Shown here piece after piece: positions 1 to 9,198 of a stretch of DNA of 64,000 nt. The notes beneath the pieces were generated by a model. The model saw only the letters and a list, made by a program, of their open reading frames with translations. It was not told where the DNA came from and searched no databases. Every line of letters begins with the position of its first letter. Positions within the stretch are counted from its first letter, which is position 1. Origin of the DNA: Marinobacter fuscus (GTDB lineage: Bacteria > Pseudomonadota > Gammaproteobacteria > Pseudomonadales > Oleiphilaceae); assembly GCF_003007675.1 (NCBI RefSeq), contig NZ_PXNP01000097.1, positions 155,534 through 219,533 on the forward strand, in the 5' to 3' direction. The position numbers were made by a program, and so were the translations under genes.

Positions 1-97
1 GACAGGGCAGCGCGCCATTCCGGAAAAACTGCTTGAGCAGGGGTTCCACTTTCACTATGCAGGTTTGGACGAGGCACTCGAACAAAGTGTGGGATAA
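1..97 (+). CDS. C-terminal end of a TIGR01777-type NAD(P)-binding epimerase (partial)
   Basis: The reading frame is open from the window edge to a TAA at 95-97 and encodes 31 residues. They include IPEKLLEQGFHFHYAGLDEA, which resembles the C-terminal DUF1731 tail of YfcH/TIGR01777-type sugar-nucleotide-epimerase-like proteins (pattern vlPerLleaGFeFrYptLeeAL). The catalytic Rossmann domain lies outside the window. Function is inferred only from this tail, and no substrate can be given. Confidence 0.6.
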   Translation, partial: TGQRAIPEKLLEQGFHFHYAGLDEALEQSVG

Positions 98-115
98 TTT
101 TTTTGAAAAAAAACG

Positions 116-144
116 TTGACAGCCCCGAGACCCTTACTTAGTAT
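116..144 (+). promoter_or_regulatory. Sigma-70 promoter of tRNA-Glu
   Basis: A perfect -35 TTGACA (116-121) is followed after 17 bases by TAGTAT (139-144). The GC-rich stretch just after the -10 is typical of stable-RNA promoters. It lies about 40 bases upstream of the tRNA. Confidence 0.65.
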
Positions 145-183
145 ACGCACCACCTCGACGAGGCAAGCTTTTGAAAACGTTGC

Positions 184-259
184 GTCCCCTTCGTCTAGTG
201 GCCTAGGACTCCGCCCTTTCACGGCGGCAACAGGGGTTCGAACCCCCTAGGGGACGCCA
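184..259 (+). tRNA. tRNA-Glu (anticodon TTC)
   Basis: A 76-nt cloverleaf is visible. The acceptor stem is GTCCCCT/AGGGGAC, and the anticodon stem CCGCC/GGCGG encloses the loop CTTTCAC with anticodon TTC at 218-220. The T-loop GTTCGAA is present and CCA is genome-encoded at 257-259. It stands alone, with its own promoter upstream and a hairpin terminator downstream. Confidence 0.97.
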
Positions 260-279
260 ATTTTCAATCTCCGTCGATA

Positions 280-426
280 CTATCCACCATTACCTTTATG
301 GTGGATTTTGCCTTTTCCCCCGTGGGCTTTCTGGTCTTTCATTACGAAAATACCAACGCCGACAAAGAAACCGATCATTAGTAATACCGTTGCAACACCT
401 GCGATAACCACAGCATCCATATACAT
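280..426 (-). CDS. Small single-span membrane protein, CcoM-like (cbb3 oxidase small subunit)
   Basis: This 48-residue ORF is preceded by the strong ribosome site AGGAGAAGAGCC-ATG. Residues 4-29 form one hydrophobic helix (DAVVIAGVATVLLMIGFFVG then VGIFVMKD), followed by a Lys/His/Gly-rich tail. The pattern VV.AG..TV.LM..FF.G.G.F..KD resembles CcoM, the single-helix accessory subunit of Pseudomonas cbb3 oxidases, though the tail is longer than usual. Regulation supports the call: a perfect ANR/FNR box lies upstream at 492-505, centred about 72 bases before the start codon. Family recall at this size is weak, so it could be another small oxygen-regulated membrane protein. The 3' end overlaps the tRNA-Glu terminator hairpin. 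Confidence 0.55.
   Translation of the reverse strand: MYMDAVVIAGVATVLLMIGFFVGVGIFVMKDQKAHGGKGKIHHKGNGG
282..309 (+). terminator. Hairpin terminator after tRNA-Glu
   Basis: The inverted repeat ATCCACCAT (282-290) / ATGGTGGAT (298-306) runs into TTTT and then a second T-run. It sits 23 bases after the tRNA. It also overlaps the 3' end of the opposite-strand small ORF, so the same bases encode that protein's last residues. Confidence 0.65.
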
Positions 427-491
427 GGCTCTTCTCCTGTGCCAGTCATAATTGATTAAACTCAGGTTACCTGCACGCCTCTGGCATTGTA

Positions 492-505
492 TTGATCTGC
501 ATCAA
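492..505 (-). promoter_or_regulatory. ANR/FNR binding site upstream of the CcoM-like gene
   Basis: TTGATCTGCATCAA is an exact match to TTGAT-N4-ATCAA. If centred at -41.5 it predicts a start of transcription near 457 on the minus strand, with TAACCT (minus, 469-464) as a plausible -10. A second half-site TTGAT lies at 515-519. The box could also influence the plus-strand GGDEF/EAL gene. Confidence 0.7.
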
Positions 506-654
506 GCCCCCTCCTTGATTATGACCATCTCCTCATTCTCGACTTATTTCCGTCGATTTTTCCTGAGTTTGCAGGGCATTTGAAATCGACTACTGCTATA
601 GTCGTAGGCAACGGATCCAAAGTGCTGGTCTCACGGAGCGAGCCCTTAAAGTCT

Positions 655-3111
655 ATGCAAAATACCTATGTTTCAGCACAGCAAGCCGAATCTATGACCG
701 TCAACGCGACACGCCCGAAACGACTGCGCTCTGCATCGCCTCTGTCGCTCCGGCTTGTGGCCTGGATTCTTCTGTTCAGTTCAGCCTTCAGCCTGCTCGC
801 CTCCGGCGCCCAGATCTACATCGATTACCAGGAAGATCTGGACAAAATCAGAGAGCGCATGCGGGTTATAGAATCCGGTTACCGCTCAAGTCTTGCCCAG
901 AGCCTCTGGGCCCTCGACCAGAAGCACCTGCAAACCCAGATGGAGGGCATCCTAAGCCTTCCTTACATTGACCATCTGCGATTGCGTATCGAACCCGGCT
1001 CAGAAGTGGTGATGGGCACTCTCCCCCGCGGAGCAGACGTACTCACCCACCACTTTGACCTTGTCCATGTAGACGGCAACGAATTCCGGCTGGGCGAACT
1101 CACCGTGACGGCCAACCTGCAAGGCCTCTACAGCGACCTGCGCCGGCGGGTAGGCCTCATTCTTGCCACCCAATTCTTTATCGTCTTCTTCGTATCGATC
1201 CTGGTGTTCTGGATTTTTCGCCATCTTGTCACCCGGCACCTTGCGGCCATGGCCGACTATACTCGTGACCTCTCGCTGGAAACCCTGTCGCGCCCCCTGA
1301 TACTCCACCGCCCAGACACCGCCGCTTACCGCTCTGACGAACTGGGCATGGTAACCGACGCCATCAACCAGATGCGTGAGCGTCTGAACAACGACGTTGC
1401 ACGGCGCGAGCGCGATGAGGCAGAAATCCGGAAATTCTCCGAAGCGATCGAACAGAGCCCTTCTTCTGTGCTGATTTGCGATCGGCAGTGGCACATCGAG
1501 TATGCCAATCATAAATTCAGCCAACTGACCGGGCACAAGCCCGAAGAAATCATAGGCAAGCATCCGTCGGCCCTGATTGCTCCAAATGTCGACCAGGTGG
1601 AAGCCGGCCAACTCTGGCAAGGCATCCGCCTGCAGGTAAAGCGGGTTGGCGTATGGCAGGGCGAAGTCAACAGCGTGCGCCGCAATGGCGACCGCTACTG
1701 GGAACAGATCGTTGTAACACCGATCAAGGACAAAGCTGGCGAGTCCAGCGGTTACCTGATCCTTGGTGAAGACATCAGCATTCGTAAACGCTATGAACAG
1801 CAACTCTTGCGGCAGGCCAACTACGACGTACTGACTGGCCTGCCTAACCGGATGCTGGCTTTGGACCGGCTAAAACTGGCACTGGCGCAGGCTCGCCGGG
1901 ACGAAAGCCAGGTCGGCGTGATGTTTCTGGATCTGGACAACTTCAAACACATCAACGACACCCTGGGGCACGATGCTGGCGACACCCTGCTGGTAGAGGC
2001 AGCACGCCGGATATCCAGCTGCCTGCGGGGCGCAAGCACGGTTGCCCGGCTTGGCGGCGATGAGTTCCTGGTTATACTTCCGGGCCTGGCCGGGCCCGGC
2101 GACTCCAACCAAGTGGCTGAACGTATCCTGAAAACCTTTACGCCGCCCTTTATCCTCAATGGCCAGGAAGTATTCGTCAGTACCAGTATCGGTATCGCCA
2201 TCTTCCCGACAGATTCCGACAACAGCAGCAACCTCCTGCAGCATGCCGATGCAGCTATGTACCAGGCGAAGCACCAGGGCAAGAGCTCTTACGCGCGCTT
2301 TGCCCCGGAAATGACCGAAGTGTCCCACGAGCGCCTGCAAATGGAATCCCATATGCGCAAGGCCCTCGAACTGGGAGAGCTCGAACTTCACTTCCAGCCC
2401 ATTGTGGAAACCCGAAGCGGCAACCTGGTTGGTGCGGAAGCTCTGCTACGCTGGAACAACCCGGCATTAGGAATTGTTATGCCGGATCGCTTCATTCCGC
2501 TGGCTGAAGAAACCGGCCTGATCATCCCGATTGGGGAGTGGGTGATCAACGAGGCCTGCAAGGCCGCCCAAAGCTGGCAAGCATTGACCGGCCGGGACAT
2601 CAGCATTGCCGTAAATGTATCACCCCGCCAGTTCCGGGATCCCAAGTTCATCGACATCGTGATGCATGCCCTTTGGAGCAGTGAGCTACGCCCGGAACTG
2701 CTGGAGCTGGAAATCACTGAACGACTTATTCTCGACAACTCCATCGAAACCGCCGAGATTCTAAAGCAACTGGATGCCGGGGGTATCCGTTTGTCCGTTG
2801 ACGACTTCGGCACCGGCTACTCGGCACTCAGCTACCTGAAAAGCTACCCCTTCGATTCACTGAAGATTGATAAGTCCTTTGTCCAGGACGTGCTCAAAGA
2901 GGCAGAGGATGCCTCGCTGGTGCGCGCCATTATCCAGATGGCTCACAGCCTTGGCCTGGATGTCATTGCTGAAGGCGTCGAAAGTGAAGATCAGACTCAC
3001 TTTCTGAAAACAGAAAATTGCGATTACTCCCAGGGCTACTTCTACAGTCGGCCCATGACCGAACAGGATTTCATTCACTGGCTCGAAACCAATGAACGAG
3101 CCTTCTCGTAA
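655..3111 (+). CDS. Membrane PAS-GGDEF-EAL cyclic-di-GMP protein
   Basis: This protein of about 818 residues has a transmembrane helix near 31-54, a periplasmic sensor segment, a second helix near 165-188 and a HAMP-like linker. A PAS domain follows at about 261-382, then GGDEF (from about 388, motif GGDEF at 467) and EAL (motif EALLRW at about 595). Both catalytic motifs look intact: GGDEF, and EAL with NVSPRQF, ELEITE, DDFGTGYSALSYLK and the EGVE loop. The position of the inhibitory RxxD site reads RGAS, so product inhibition through the I-site is unlikely. The direction of net activity cannot be read from sequence. The start is uncertain: an upstream TTG at 580 adds 25 residues, and ATG at 694 is also possible. 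It ends 16 bases before ackA. Confidence 0.9.
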   Translation: MQNTYVSAQQAESMTVNATRPKRLRSASPLSLRLVAWILLFSSAFSLLASGAQIYIDYQEDLDKIRERMRVIESGYRSSLAQSLWALDQKHLQTQMEGILSLPYIDHLRLRIEPGSEVVMGTLPRGADVLTHHFDLVHVDGNEFRLGELTVTANLQGLYSDLRRRVGLILATQFFIVFFVSILVFWIFRHLVTRHLAAMADYTRDLSLETLSRPLILHRPDTAAYRSDELGMVTDAINQMRERLNNDVARRERDEAEIRKFSEAIEQSPSSVLICDRQWHIEYANHKFSQLTGHKPEEIIGKHPSALIAPNVDQVEAGQLWQGIRLQVKRVGVWQGEVNSVRRNGDRYWEQIVVTPIKDKAGESSGYLILGEDISIRKRYEQQLLRQANYDVLTGLPNRMLALDRLKLALAQARRDESQVGVMFLDLDNFKHINDTLGHDAGDTLLVEAARRISSCLRGASTVARLGGDEFLVILPGLAGPGDSNQVAERILKTFTPPFILNGQEVFVSTSIGIAIFPTDSDNSSNLLQHADAAMYQAKHQGKSSYARFAPEMTEVSHERLQMESHMRKALELGELELHFQPIVETRSGNLVGAEALLRWNNPALGIVMPDRFIPLAEETGLIIPIGEWVINEACKAAQSWQALTGRDISIAVNVSPRQFRDPKFIDIVMHALWSSELRPELLELEITERLILDNSIETAEILKQLDAGGIRLSVDDFGTGYSALSYLKSYPFDSLKIDKSFVQDVLKEAEDASLVRAIIQMAHSLGLDVIAEGVESEDQTHFLKTENCDYSQGYFYSRPMTEQDFIHWLETNERAFS

Positions 3112-3127
3112 GCAACACGGCTGAACA

Positions 3128-4312
3128 ATGGAAGACACCATACTGGTTGTGAATTGCGGCAGTTCGTCGCTGAAACTCGCTTTATTTGACCAGAACTACA
3201 ACAAGATTGCTTCGGCCCTTGCCGAGCGCCTGAACAATACTGATGCTTTCGCCCGGATCAAAAACGTTGACGATCCGGTCGTGCTGTCGGCAAACGCAGA
3301 TCATAAACAGGCACTGGCGGCACTGGTAAATGCCTTTCGGGAGCGCCAGTTGATGACCCGCGATCCGATCGCTATCGGGCACCGGGTGGTACATGGCGGC
3401 GAAACCTTCCGCGAGGCCTCGCCGATCGATGACGCAACCATCGCAGCCATCGAGTCCTGCAGTTCACTGGCCCCCCTTCACAACCCGGTAAATCTGGCTG
3501 GCATTCAGGCCATGCAGGCGTTATTTCCAACCATTACCCAGGTGGCCGTGTTCGACACCGCTTACCATCAAACATTGCCCGAACGCGCATTCCGCTATGC
3601 CCTGCCGGATCACTACTATCGGGACTGGGGTGTCCGGCGCTATGGATTCCATGGCACCAGCCACTACTACATGGCTCACGAAGCATCCCTCCTGCTCGAC
3701 AAAACACCGGCCACCACGTCCATTATCTCCGCACACCTGGGCAACGGCTGCAGCATCACCGCGATTAGAGATGGGCTCAGCGTCGATACCAGCATGGGCC
3801 TGACGCCATTGGAGGGCCTGGTAATGGGCACGCGAAGCGGCGATGTTGACCCGGGATTGTTTGATTTTTTGGCGGCCCGGGGAATCAGTGCCCGCGAAGC
3901 ACATCGGGTGTTGAACAATGAAAGCGGCCTTCTCGGCCTCTCCGGCCAGACCAACGACATGCGCAGCCTGTGTGATCTTGCAGACCACGGCCACGAACCT
4001 TCACAGCTGGCCATTGAGGTTTTCTGTTTTCGGCTTGCCCGCTACATAGGTGCCATGACGGCATCTCTGAGCCGCCTGGATGCGCTGGTATTTACCGGCG
4101 GAATAGGAGAAAACAGCGCGCGCATTCGCCGGGAGACCGCGAAGCACCTTTGCTTGCTTGGCATAGAGCTGGACTCGGACCTGAACCGCGACCACGGTCG
4201 TTGGAGCGATGGCCGGATCAATGCCGCGGATTCCCGCTACCCGGTGCTGGTTATTCCCACCAATGAAGAACTGGTGATTGCTCGGGAAGCTGCCCGCCTG
4301 GCAACCAACTGA
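3128..4312 (+). CDS. ackA: Acetate kinase
   Basis: This 394-residue protein has the normal family length. The N-terminal phosphate-binding motif (VVNCGSSSLKLALFD), the substrate segment GHRVVHGGE, the FDTAYHQTLP motif with the catalytic-region Asp, the YGFHGTSH loop and the ATP-binding FTGGIGENSARIRRE are all in place. It interconverts acetyl phosphate + ADP and acetate + ATP in the cytosol. It is followed 32 bases later by pta, forming the usual ackA-pta overflow and acetyl-phosphate pathway. The preceding gene is a c-di-GMP protein only 16 bases upstream, so read-through from it is possible. Confidence 0.97.
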   Translation: MEDTILVVNCGSSSLKLALFDQNYNKIASALAERLNNTDAFARIKNVDDPVVLSANADHKQALAALVNAFRERQLMTRDPIAIGHRVVHGGETFREASPIDDATIAAIESCSSLAPLHNPVNLAGIQAMQALFPTITQVAVFDTAYHQTLPERAFRYALPDHYYRDWGVRRYGFHGTSHYYMAHEASLLLDKTPATTSIISAHLGNGCSITAIRDGLSVDTSMGLTPLEGLVMGTRSGDVDPGLFDFLAARGISAREAHRVLNNESGLLGLSGQTNDMRSLCDLADHGHEPSQLAIEVFCFRLARYIGAMTASLSRLDALVFTGGIGENSARIRRETAKHLCLLGIELDSDLNRDHGRWSDGRINAADSRYPVLVIPTNEELVIAREAARLATN

Positions 4313-4344
4313 TTTATTTATCTGCAACGCACTTTGGAATACAC

Positions 4345-6498
4345 ATGGCTAAAAGTCTTTTTCTGGCTCCCACTTCCCTTGACTCCGGCCTGACCTCGGT
4401 CTGTCTGGGTCTGTTCCGGGCACTGGAACGGGAAGGCGTCAGCGTTGGTTTCTACAAGCCCTTCCGGCAATCGGTTCATCGTGGCGAAGCCCTGCACAAC
4501 GACAACCGGGATTCCTCGGTTGAATTCCTCAAGGCACGCAGCCATTTCACGCCACCGGACCCCATTCCGCTAAAGCAGGCTCAACAGCTACTCAATCATG
4601 GCAAAGCCGATCTGCTGATGGAGACCATCGTTGGTGAATACCAGCAGGTTGCCCGCGACGTGGATGTCGTCATCATCGAAGGGTTAGTTCCCGATAGAAG
4701 CGAGGCTTACATTGCCCGCCTGAATGTCGAAGTTGCCCGCAACCTCGGTTCGGAAGTCATTCTGGTAAGCACGCCACAGAATTGCAGCCCGGCAGAGCTG
4801 GACGGCGAACTGGACTTTTCGGGGCGCTTATTTGCAGCCCCGAGCGACCCGGATGTCATTGCCGTTATCCTGAATAAGGTGGGTGAGCCCGAGGCCTCCG
4901 GGCTTGGTCTGGATCAGAAACCGCCGGAGTGCGCCGAGGTGCCCGACTACCACTCTGGCTGTAAGGTGTTTTCCAGTGGCCGCTTCCAGCTGCTCGGACA
5001 AGTGCCCTGGCAACCCCAACTGCTGGCGCCAAGAGTATCGGACGTAGCCCGGGAACTGGCCGTACCGGTATTGCATGAAGGGCAGATGCTCAGTCGTCGC
5101 GTACAGAGGGTGTCCGTATGCGCGCGCAGTATTCGCAATATGACAGATACCCTGAAACCCGGCACACTGATGGTGACACCCGGCGACCGGGAAGACATTG
5201 TCGTTGCTACAGCCGTGGCCGCCCTGACTGGCGTGCCTCTGGCAGGCCTGATGCTGACCGGCGGCCTCATGCCCGACGAACGGGTAATCGACCTCTGCCG
5301 GCGCGCACTCGACACCGGGCTTCCGGTACTCAGTGCGGAAACCAATACCTACGAAACCGCCCAGCGGCTGGCTAATCTGTCGTCGGCAATTCCAATCGAC
5401 GATCCGGAGCGAATCGAAGAGGCTATGGAAACCGTCGCCCGGCAGCTCGATACCCAGTGGCTTCAGGAGCACCTGAAAGTGCAGCGGCAACGCCGCCTGT
5501 CACCTCCCGCCTTCCGGTATCAGCTCTCGGAACGGGCCCGGGCTGCGGCCAAACGCATTGTCCTCCCGGAAGGCTGTGAGCCGCGCACGATTCAGGCTGC
5601 GATTATCTGCCACCAGCGTCGGCTGGCGCACTGCGTTCTCATTGGTGAGCCCCACGAAATCCACTCGGTGGCCGCGTCTCTGGGTGTAGAGGTTCCGGGC
5701 GATCTTGAAATTATCGATCCGGCCGAGGTTCGCCAGCGCTACGTTGCCCCCATGGTCGAGCTGCGCAAGCACAAGGGCCTGACGCCCGACATGGCCGAGG
5801 CCATGCTTGAAGACAACGTTGTTCTGGGCACCATGATGGTTGCCATGGATCAGGCCGATGGCCTGGTATCCGGCGCCATTCACACGACCGCCAACACGGT
5901 GCGCCCTGCCCTGCAGCTGATCAAGACCCACGATAACGCCAAGGTGGTTTCCTCGGTCTTCTTCATGCTGTTGCCTCAGCAGGTTCTGGTATACGGCGAC
6001 TGTGCCATCAATCCCGACCCCAACGCCGAAGAACTGGCGGATATCGCTATCCAAAGCGCCCAGTCTGCAGAGGCCTTTGGTATAGAACCGGTCGTCGCCA
6101 TGATCAGCTACAGCACCGGCGAGTCAGGCTCCGGCGAAGATGTCGACAAGGTACGGGAAGCGACCCGCATTGCCCGGGAACGGCGGCCGGATTTGCTGAT
6201 CGATGGGCCGCTTCAGTACGATGCCGCGGCGATTGAAAGCGTCGGAAAATCGAAGGCTCCGGGCAGCAAGGTGGCAGGTAAGGCAACAGTGTTTGTCTTT
6301 CCCGACCTCAACACCGGCAACACCACCTACAAAGCCGTACAACGCAGCGCCAATGTGGTCAGTGTCGGCCCTATGCTTCAGGGTCTTAGAAAACCGGTAA
6401 ATGACTTATCCAGAGGCGCGTTGGTGGAAGACATTGTCTTTACCATCGCGCTGACGGCGGTGCAGGCCAAACAGGTAGAGGATGCAGGAACCGCCTGA
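4345..6498 (+). CDS. pta: Phosphate acetyltransferase (long, regulatory form)
   Basis: This 717-residue enzyme is of the long proteobacterial type. An N-terminal P-loop-NTPase-like domain (from KSLFLAPTSLDSGLTSVCLG) is followed by a DRTGG-type middle domain and the C-terminal PTA/PTB catalytic domain from about residue 390 (ARAAAKRIVLPEGCEPRT). Hallmarks of the catalytic domain are DGLVSGAIHTTANTVRPALQ, MISYSTGESGSG and FPDLNTGNTTYKAVQR. It makes acetyl phosphate + CoA from acetyl-CoA + phosphate and works with AckA. A short hairpin (GGAACCGC/GCGGTTCC, 6487-6506) overlaps its stop but lacks a T-run. Confidence 0.96.
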   Translation: MAKSLFLAPTSLDSGLTSVCLGLFRALEREGVSVGFYKPFRQSVHRGEALHNDNRDSSVEFLKARSHFTPPDPIPLKQAQQLLNHGKADLLMETIVGEYQQVARDVDVVIIEGLVPDRSEAYIARLNVEVARNLGSEVILVSTPQNCSPAELDGELDFSGRLFAAPSDPDVIAVILNKVGEPEASGLGLDQKPPECAEVPDYHSGCKVFSSGRFQLLGQVPWQPQLLAPRVSDVARELAVPVLHEGQMLSRRVQRVSVCARSIRNMTDTLKPGTLMVTPGDREDIVVATAVAALTGVPLAGLMLTGGLMPDERVIDLCRRALDTGLPVLSAETNTYETAQRLANLSSAIPIDDPERIEEAMETVARQLDTQWLQEHLKVQRQRRLSPPAFRYQLSERARAAAKRIVLPEGCEPRTIQAAIICHQRRLAHCVLIGEPHEIHSVAASLGVEVPGDLEIIDPAEVRQRYVAPMVELRKHKGLTPDMAEAMLEDNVVLGTMMVAMDQADGLVSGAIHTTANTVRPALQLIKTHDNAKVVSSVFFMLLPQQVLVYGDCAINPDPNAEELADIAIQSAQSAEAFGIEPVVAMISYSTGESGSGEDVDKVREATRIARERRPDLLIDGPLQYDAAAIESVGKSKAPGSKVAGKATVFVFPDLNTGNTTYKAVQRSANVVSVGPMLQGLRKPVNDLSRGALVEDIVFTIALTAVQAKQVEDAGTA

Positions 6499-6529
6499 GC
6501 GGTTCCCTGAGCAAGAACCGACCGCCAGA

Positions 6530-7951
6530 TCAGCGCTTAACGCTCTTCTGGCGCGTCTTCTTGATCCGGCGGCCTTTTTTCAGGTCGTTGTCTTTTTTAA
6601 CTTTCTGTCTCGGTGTAAGCCGATCCACTTTATCCGCATAGGGGTTTTCGCCCGCACGGAACTCAAAACGAATGGGGGCACCCACCACCTTAAGCACCTT
6701 ACGGAATATGTTCTCGAGATAGCGCTTGTACGCACCCGGCAGCGAATCTACCTGATTACCGTGTACCACAACCACTGGCGGATTGGATCCCCCCTGGTGA
6801 GCATAACGAAGCTTGATCCTCCGGCCATGCACCATCGGTGGTTGGTGCTGGGCAACCGCATCCTGCAGTATTGCGGTTAGCCGGTTGGTCGGCCACTTGG
6901 CCATGGCCGAATCGTAGCAATCTTGAACAGACTCATACATGGTGCCCACACCGGTGCCGTGTAATGCCGAAATATAGTACTTGTCGGCGTAATCCAGAAA
7001 ATCCAGGCGACGGGCTACCTGCTCCTTCACCCGCTCGCGATCCTCAGGATCCATGCCGTCCCATTTGTTCACGGCAATCACGAGAGAACGCCCGGCATCA
7101 AGCACAAAGCCGATCAGGTGAAGATCCTGATCCACCAGCCCTTCACGGGCGTCGATAACCAGAATCACTACATGAGCATCATCAATGGCCTGTAAGGTTT
7201 TGATGATAGAAAACTTTTCTACTGCCTCACGTACATTCTTACGGCGGCGGACACCCGCTGTGTCAATCAGCGTGTACTGGTGGCCATGGCGCTCATAGGG
7301 AATGTAAACACTGTCGCGGGTCGTGCCCGGCATGTCGTAAACCACGACCCGGTCTTCACCCAGCATTCGGTTAACCAGTGTCGACTTGCCAACATTGGGC
7401 CGCCCGACAATTCCGATACGAATACCGGGATAACGATCCGCGCGATCCTGCTCTTCGGGGTTTTCCGGCTCCGGAAGCAACACCTCCAACATAGATCGGA
7501 TACCCCGGTTATGGGATGCGGCAACCAGAAAGGGCGAGTCGAAGCCCAGACGATAAAAATCAGACGCTGCAACGTCCGGATCCTGTCCGTCGGTTTTGTT
7601 GACCACCAGGTGAGCCTGCTTACCGGAACGCCGCAAGAAGTCGGCAATCAGCTCATCTCCGGCGGTCAGCCCGGCCCGGCCATCCACCAGAAACAAAACG
7701 ATGTCTGCCTCTTCCACCGCCTGCATGGACTGGCGAGCCATTTCAGCATCAATGCCAGCTTCATCACCGGTCAGACCACCGGTATCGATGACAATAAACT
7801 TCTGCCCCTCGTAATGCCCCTCTCCGTATTTTCTGTCTCGGGTCAGACCGGGAAAGTCTGCCACGAGTGCATCCCGCGAACGGGTCATCTGATTGAACAG
7901 GGTGGACTTTCCCACATTCGGGCGGCCCACCAGGGCAATTACTGGAGTCAT
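6530..7951 (-). CDS. der: Ribosome-assembly GTPase Der (EngA)
   Basis: This 473-residue protein has two tandem Era-like G domains and a C-terminal KH-like domain. The two Walker A motifs are [13 protein letters not shown] near the N-terminus and [13 protein letters not shown] near residue 183. Each domain also has DTGG/DTAG (G3) and NKTD/NKWD (G4). The C-terminus is a basic tail ([13 protein letters not shown]). It acts in 50S subunit maturation. It is the last gene of the minus-strand block, downstream of bamB, an order common in gammaproteobacteria, and it converges with pta. Confidence 0.97.
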   Translation of the reverse strand: MTPVIALVGRPNVGKSTLFNQMTRSRDALVADFPGLTRDRKYGEGHYEGQKFIVIDTGGLTGDEAGIDAEMARQSMQAVEEADIVLFLVDGRAGLTAGDELIADFLRRSGKQAHLVVNKTDGQDPDVAASDFYRLGFDSPFLVAASHNRGIRSMLEVLLPEPENPEEQDRADRYPGIRIGIVGRPNVGKSTLVNRMLGEDRVVVYDMPGTTRDSVYIPYERHGHQYTLIDTAGVRRRKNVREAVEKFSIIKTLQAIDDAHVVILVIDAREGLVDQDLHLIGFVLDAGRSLVIAVNKWDGMDPEDRERVKEQVARRLDFLDYADKYYISALHGTGVGTMYESVQDCYDSAMAKWPTNRLTAILQDAVAQHQPPMVHGRRIKLRYAHQGGSNPPVVVVHGNQVDSLPGAYKRYLENIFRKVLKVVGAPIRFEFRAGENPYADKVDRLTPRQKVKKDNDLKKGRRIKKTRQKSVKR

Positions 7952-8028
7952 AATTTCAGCTACTCAAGAAACCGGAAACCCGGCCTCGCAGGCATATGCC
8001 TGGGCCGGGCGTAAAAATTACGGGCTAC

Positions 8029-9198
8029 TTAGTCTTCTTCGACCAGGCCCAAGCGTGCGAGCTTTCCGCTATTACCAAATACCAGCAGGTTACCATCTTC
8101 AATAACCTGAACCGGTACGCGGATACCGTCACTATCAAATTCCATCTGACCTTTCAGCATGCCATCGCCAAGCGCAAGCACGTGAAGGTAACCCTCAAAG
8201 TCGCCAACAACCAGATACTCACCGGCAATCGCAGGCCGGGTCAGCTGACGCCACGCCAATTTGTCCTGCACCCAAAGTTCACGACGGTCATTGCCCCGCA
8301 TCGCCACGACATCACCGTTCGCCAGGGCCAGGAAAATGTTGCCATTAGCAAGCCCCGGCGACTGAAAACTCGAGGCCCGACGGCTCCAGATCTCCTGCCC
8401 GGTGCGAATATCGATGAGTGCGAGCTTGCCCTGATATCCCACCACCATAAGTGCCGAATCGAGAACCAGCGGCTGATCGCCGATATCCACCAGTCGCTCC
8501 AGTTCTGTGCGCCCCTGAGGTTGCCCGACTTCGTACTGCCACACAGGCTGCCCGTCTCCGGCCGTTAGCGCGATAACGCGACCATTGGAGAAGGCTGCAA
8601 TTACGACATCTGCACCAACCAGAGGCGCAGCCGCAACGCGCACGGTGAGCACTGGCACCTGGGCTTCATATTGCCATAGTGCCTCGCCAGTCGAAGTATT
8701 GTAAGCCAGAACGCGGCCGTCGGTGGTCTGGACTACCACCAGGTTGCCATTGGACTGGGGCGCCGCAAGCACCTCTGTTGGCAGTGAGGCGCGCCACACT
8801 TCAGCGCCACCTTCGGCCTGGTAGGCCACCAGGTCCGCGTTTCTCGTCACCATGTAAACATGCCGGGCATCGGCACCGGGCCCGGCAAGGAAACGCTCCC
8901 TGAACTTGCGCTTCCACACAGTGCGCCCCTTCTCCGGCCCGATCGCTGCAAGCACCCCGTCTGCAGATGCGGCGTAGATCACCTTGCCAGCATATAGTGG
9001 TGCCAGTTGCAGAAACTCTTCATCGTGGCCTTCTCCAACAGAAGTAGACCAACGGGTTTTCAACGTTACCTGACTGTTGATTTCGGGCAGAGGCGCAGGC
9101 TGCTCAAATGTGTCGGTTGTGCTGCACCCGGCCACCAGAGCCGTGACCAGTAAAACCAGAGCGGCAAGGCAAGGTTTGCCGGAAAGCCCGAACCGCAT
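8029..9198 (-). CDS. bamB: Outer-membrane assembly lipoprotein BamB
   Basis: This 389-residue protein starts with a lipoprotein signal peptide (lipobox LVAGC at about residues 21-25). It continues as a series of WD/PQQ-type beta-propeller repeats such as GRTVWKRKF, GGAEVWRASL, TGEALWQYE and TGQEIWSRR. It is the propeller subunit of the BAM complex that inserts beta-barrel proteins into the outer membrane. Its ATG overlaps the TGA of yfgM (TGATG), indicating translational coupling. Confidence 0.95.
   Translation of the reverse strand: MRFGLSGKPCLAALVLLVTALVAGCSTTDTFEQPAPLPEINSQVTLKTRWSTSVGEGHDEEFLQLAPLYAGKVIYAASADGVLAAIGPEKGRTVWKRKFRERFLAGPGADARHVYMVTRNADLVAYQAEGGAEVWRASLPTEVLAAPQSNGNLVVVQTTDGRVLAYNTSTGEALWQYEAQVPVLTVRVAAAPLVGADVVIAAFSNGRVIALTAGDGQPVWQYEVGQPQGRTELERLVDIGDQPLVLDSALMVVGYQGKLALIDIRTGQEIWSRRASSFQSPGLANGNIFLALANGDVVAMRGNDRRELWVQDKLAWRQLTRPAIAGEYLVVGDFEGYLHVLALGDGMLKGQMEFDSDGIRVPVQVIEDGNLLVFGNSGKLARLGLVEED

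Noticed and set aside
6487..6506. Terminator between pta and der
   Set aside because: An 8-bp stem is present but overlaps the pta stop codon and lacks a T-run on either strand.
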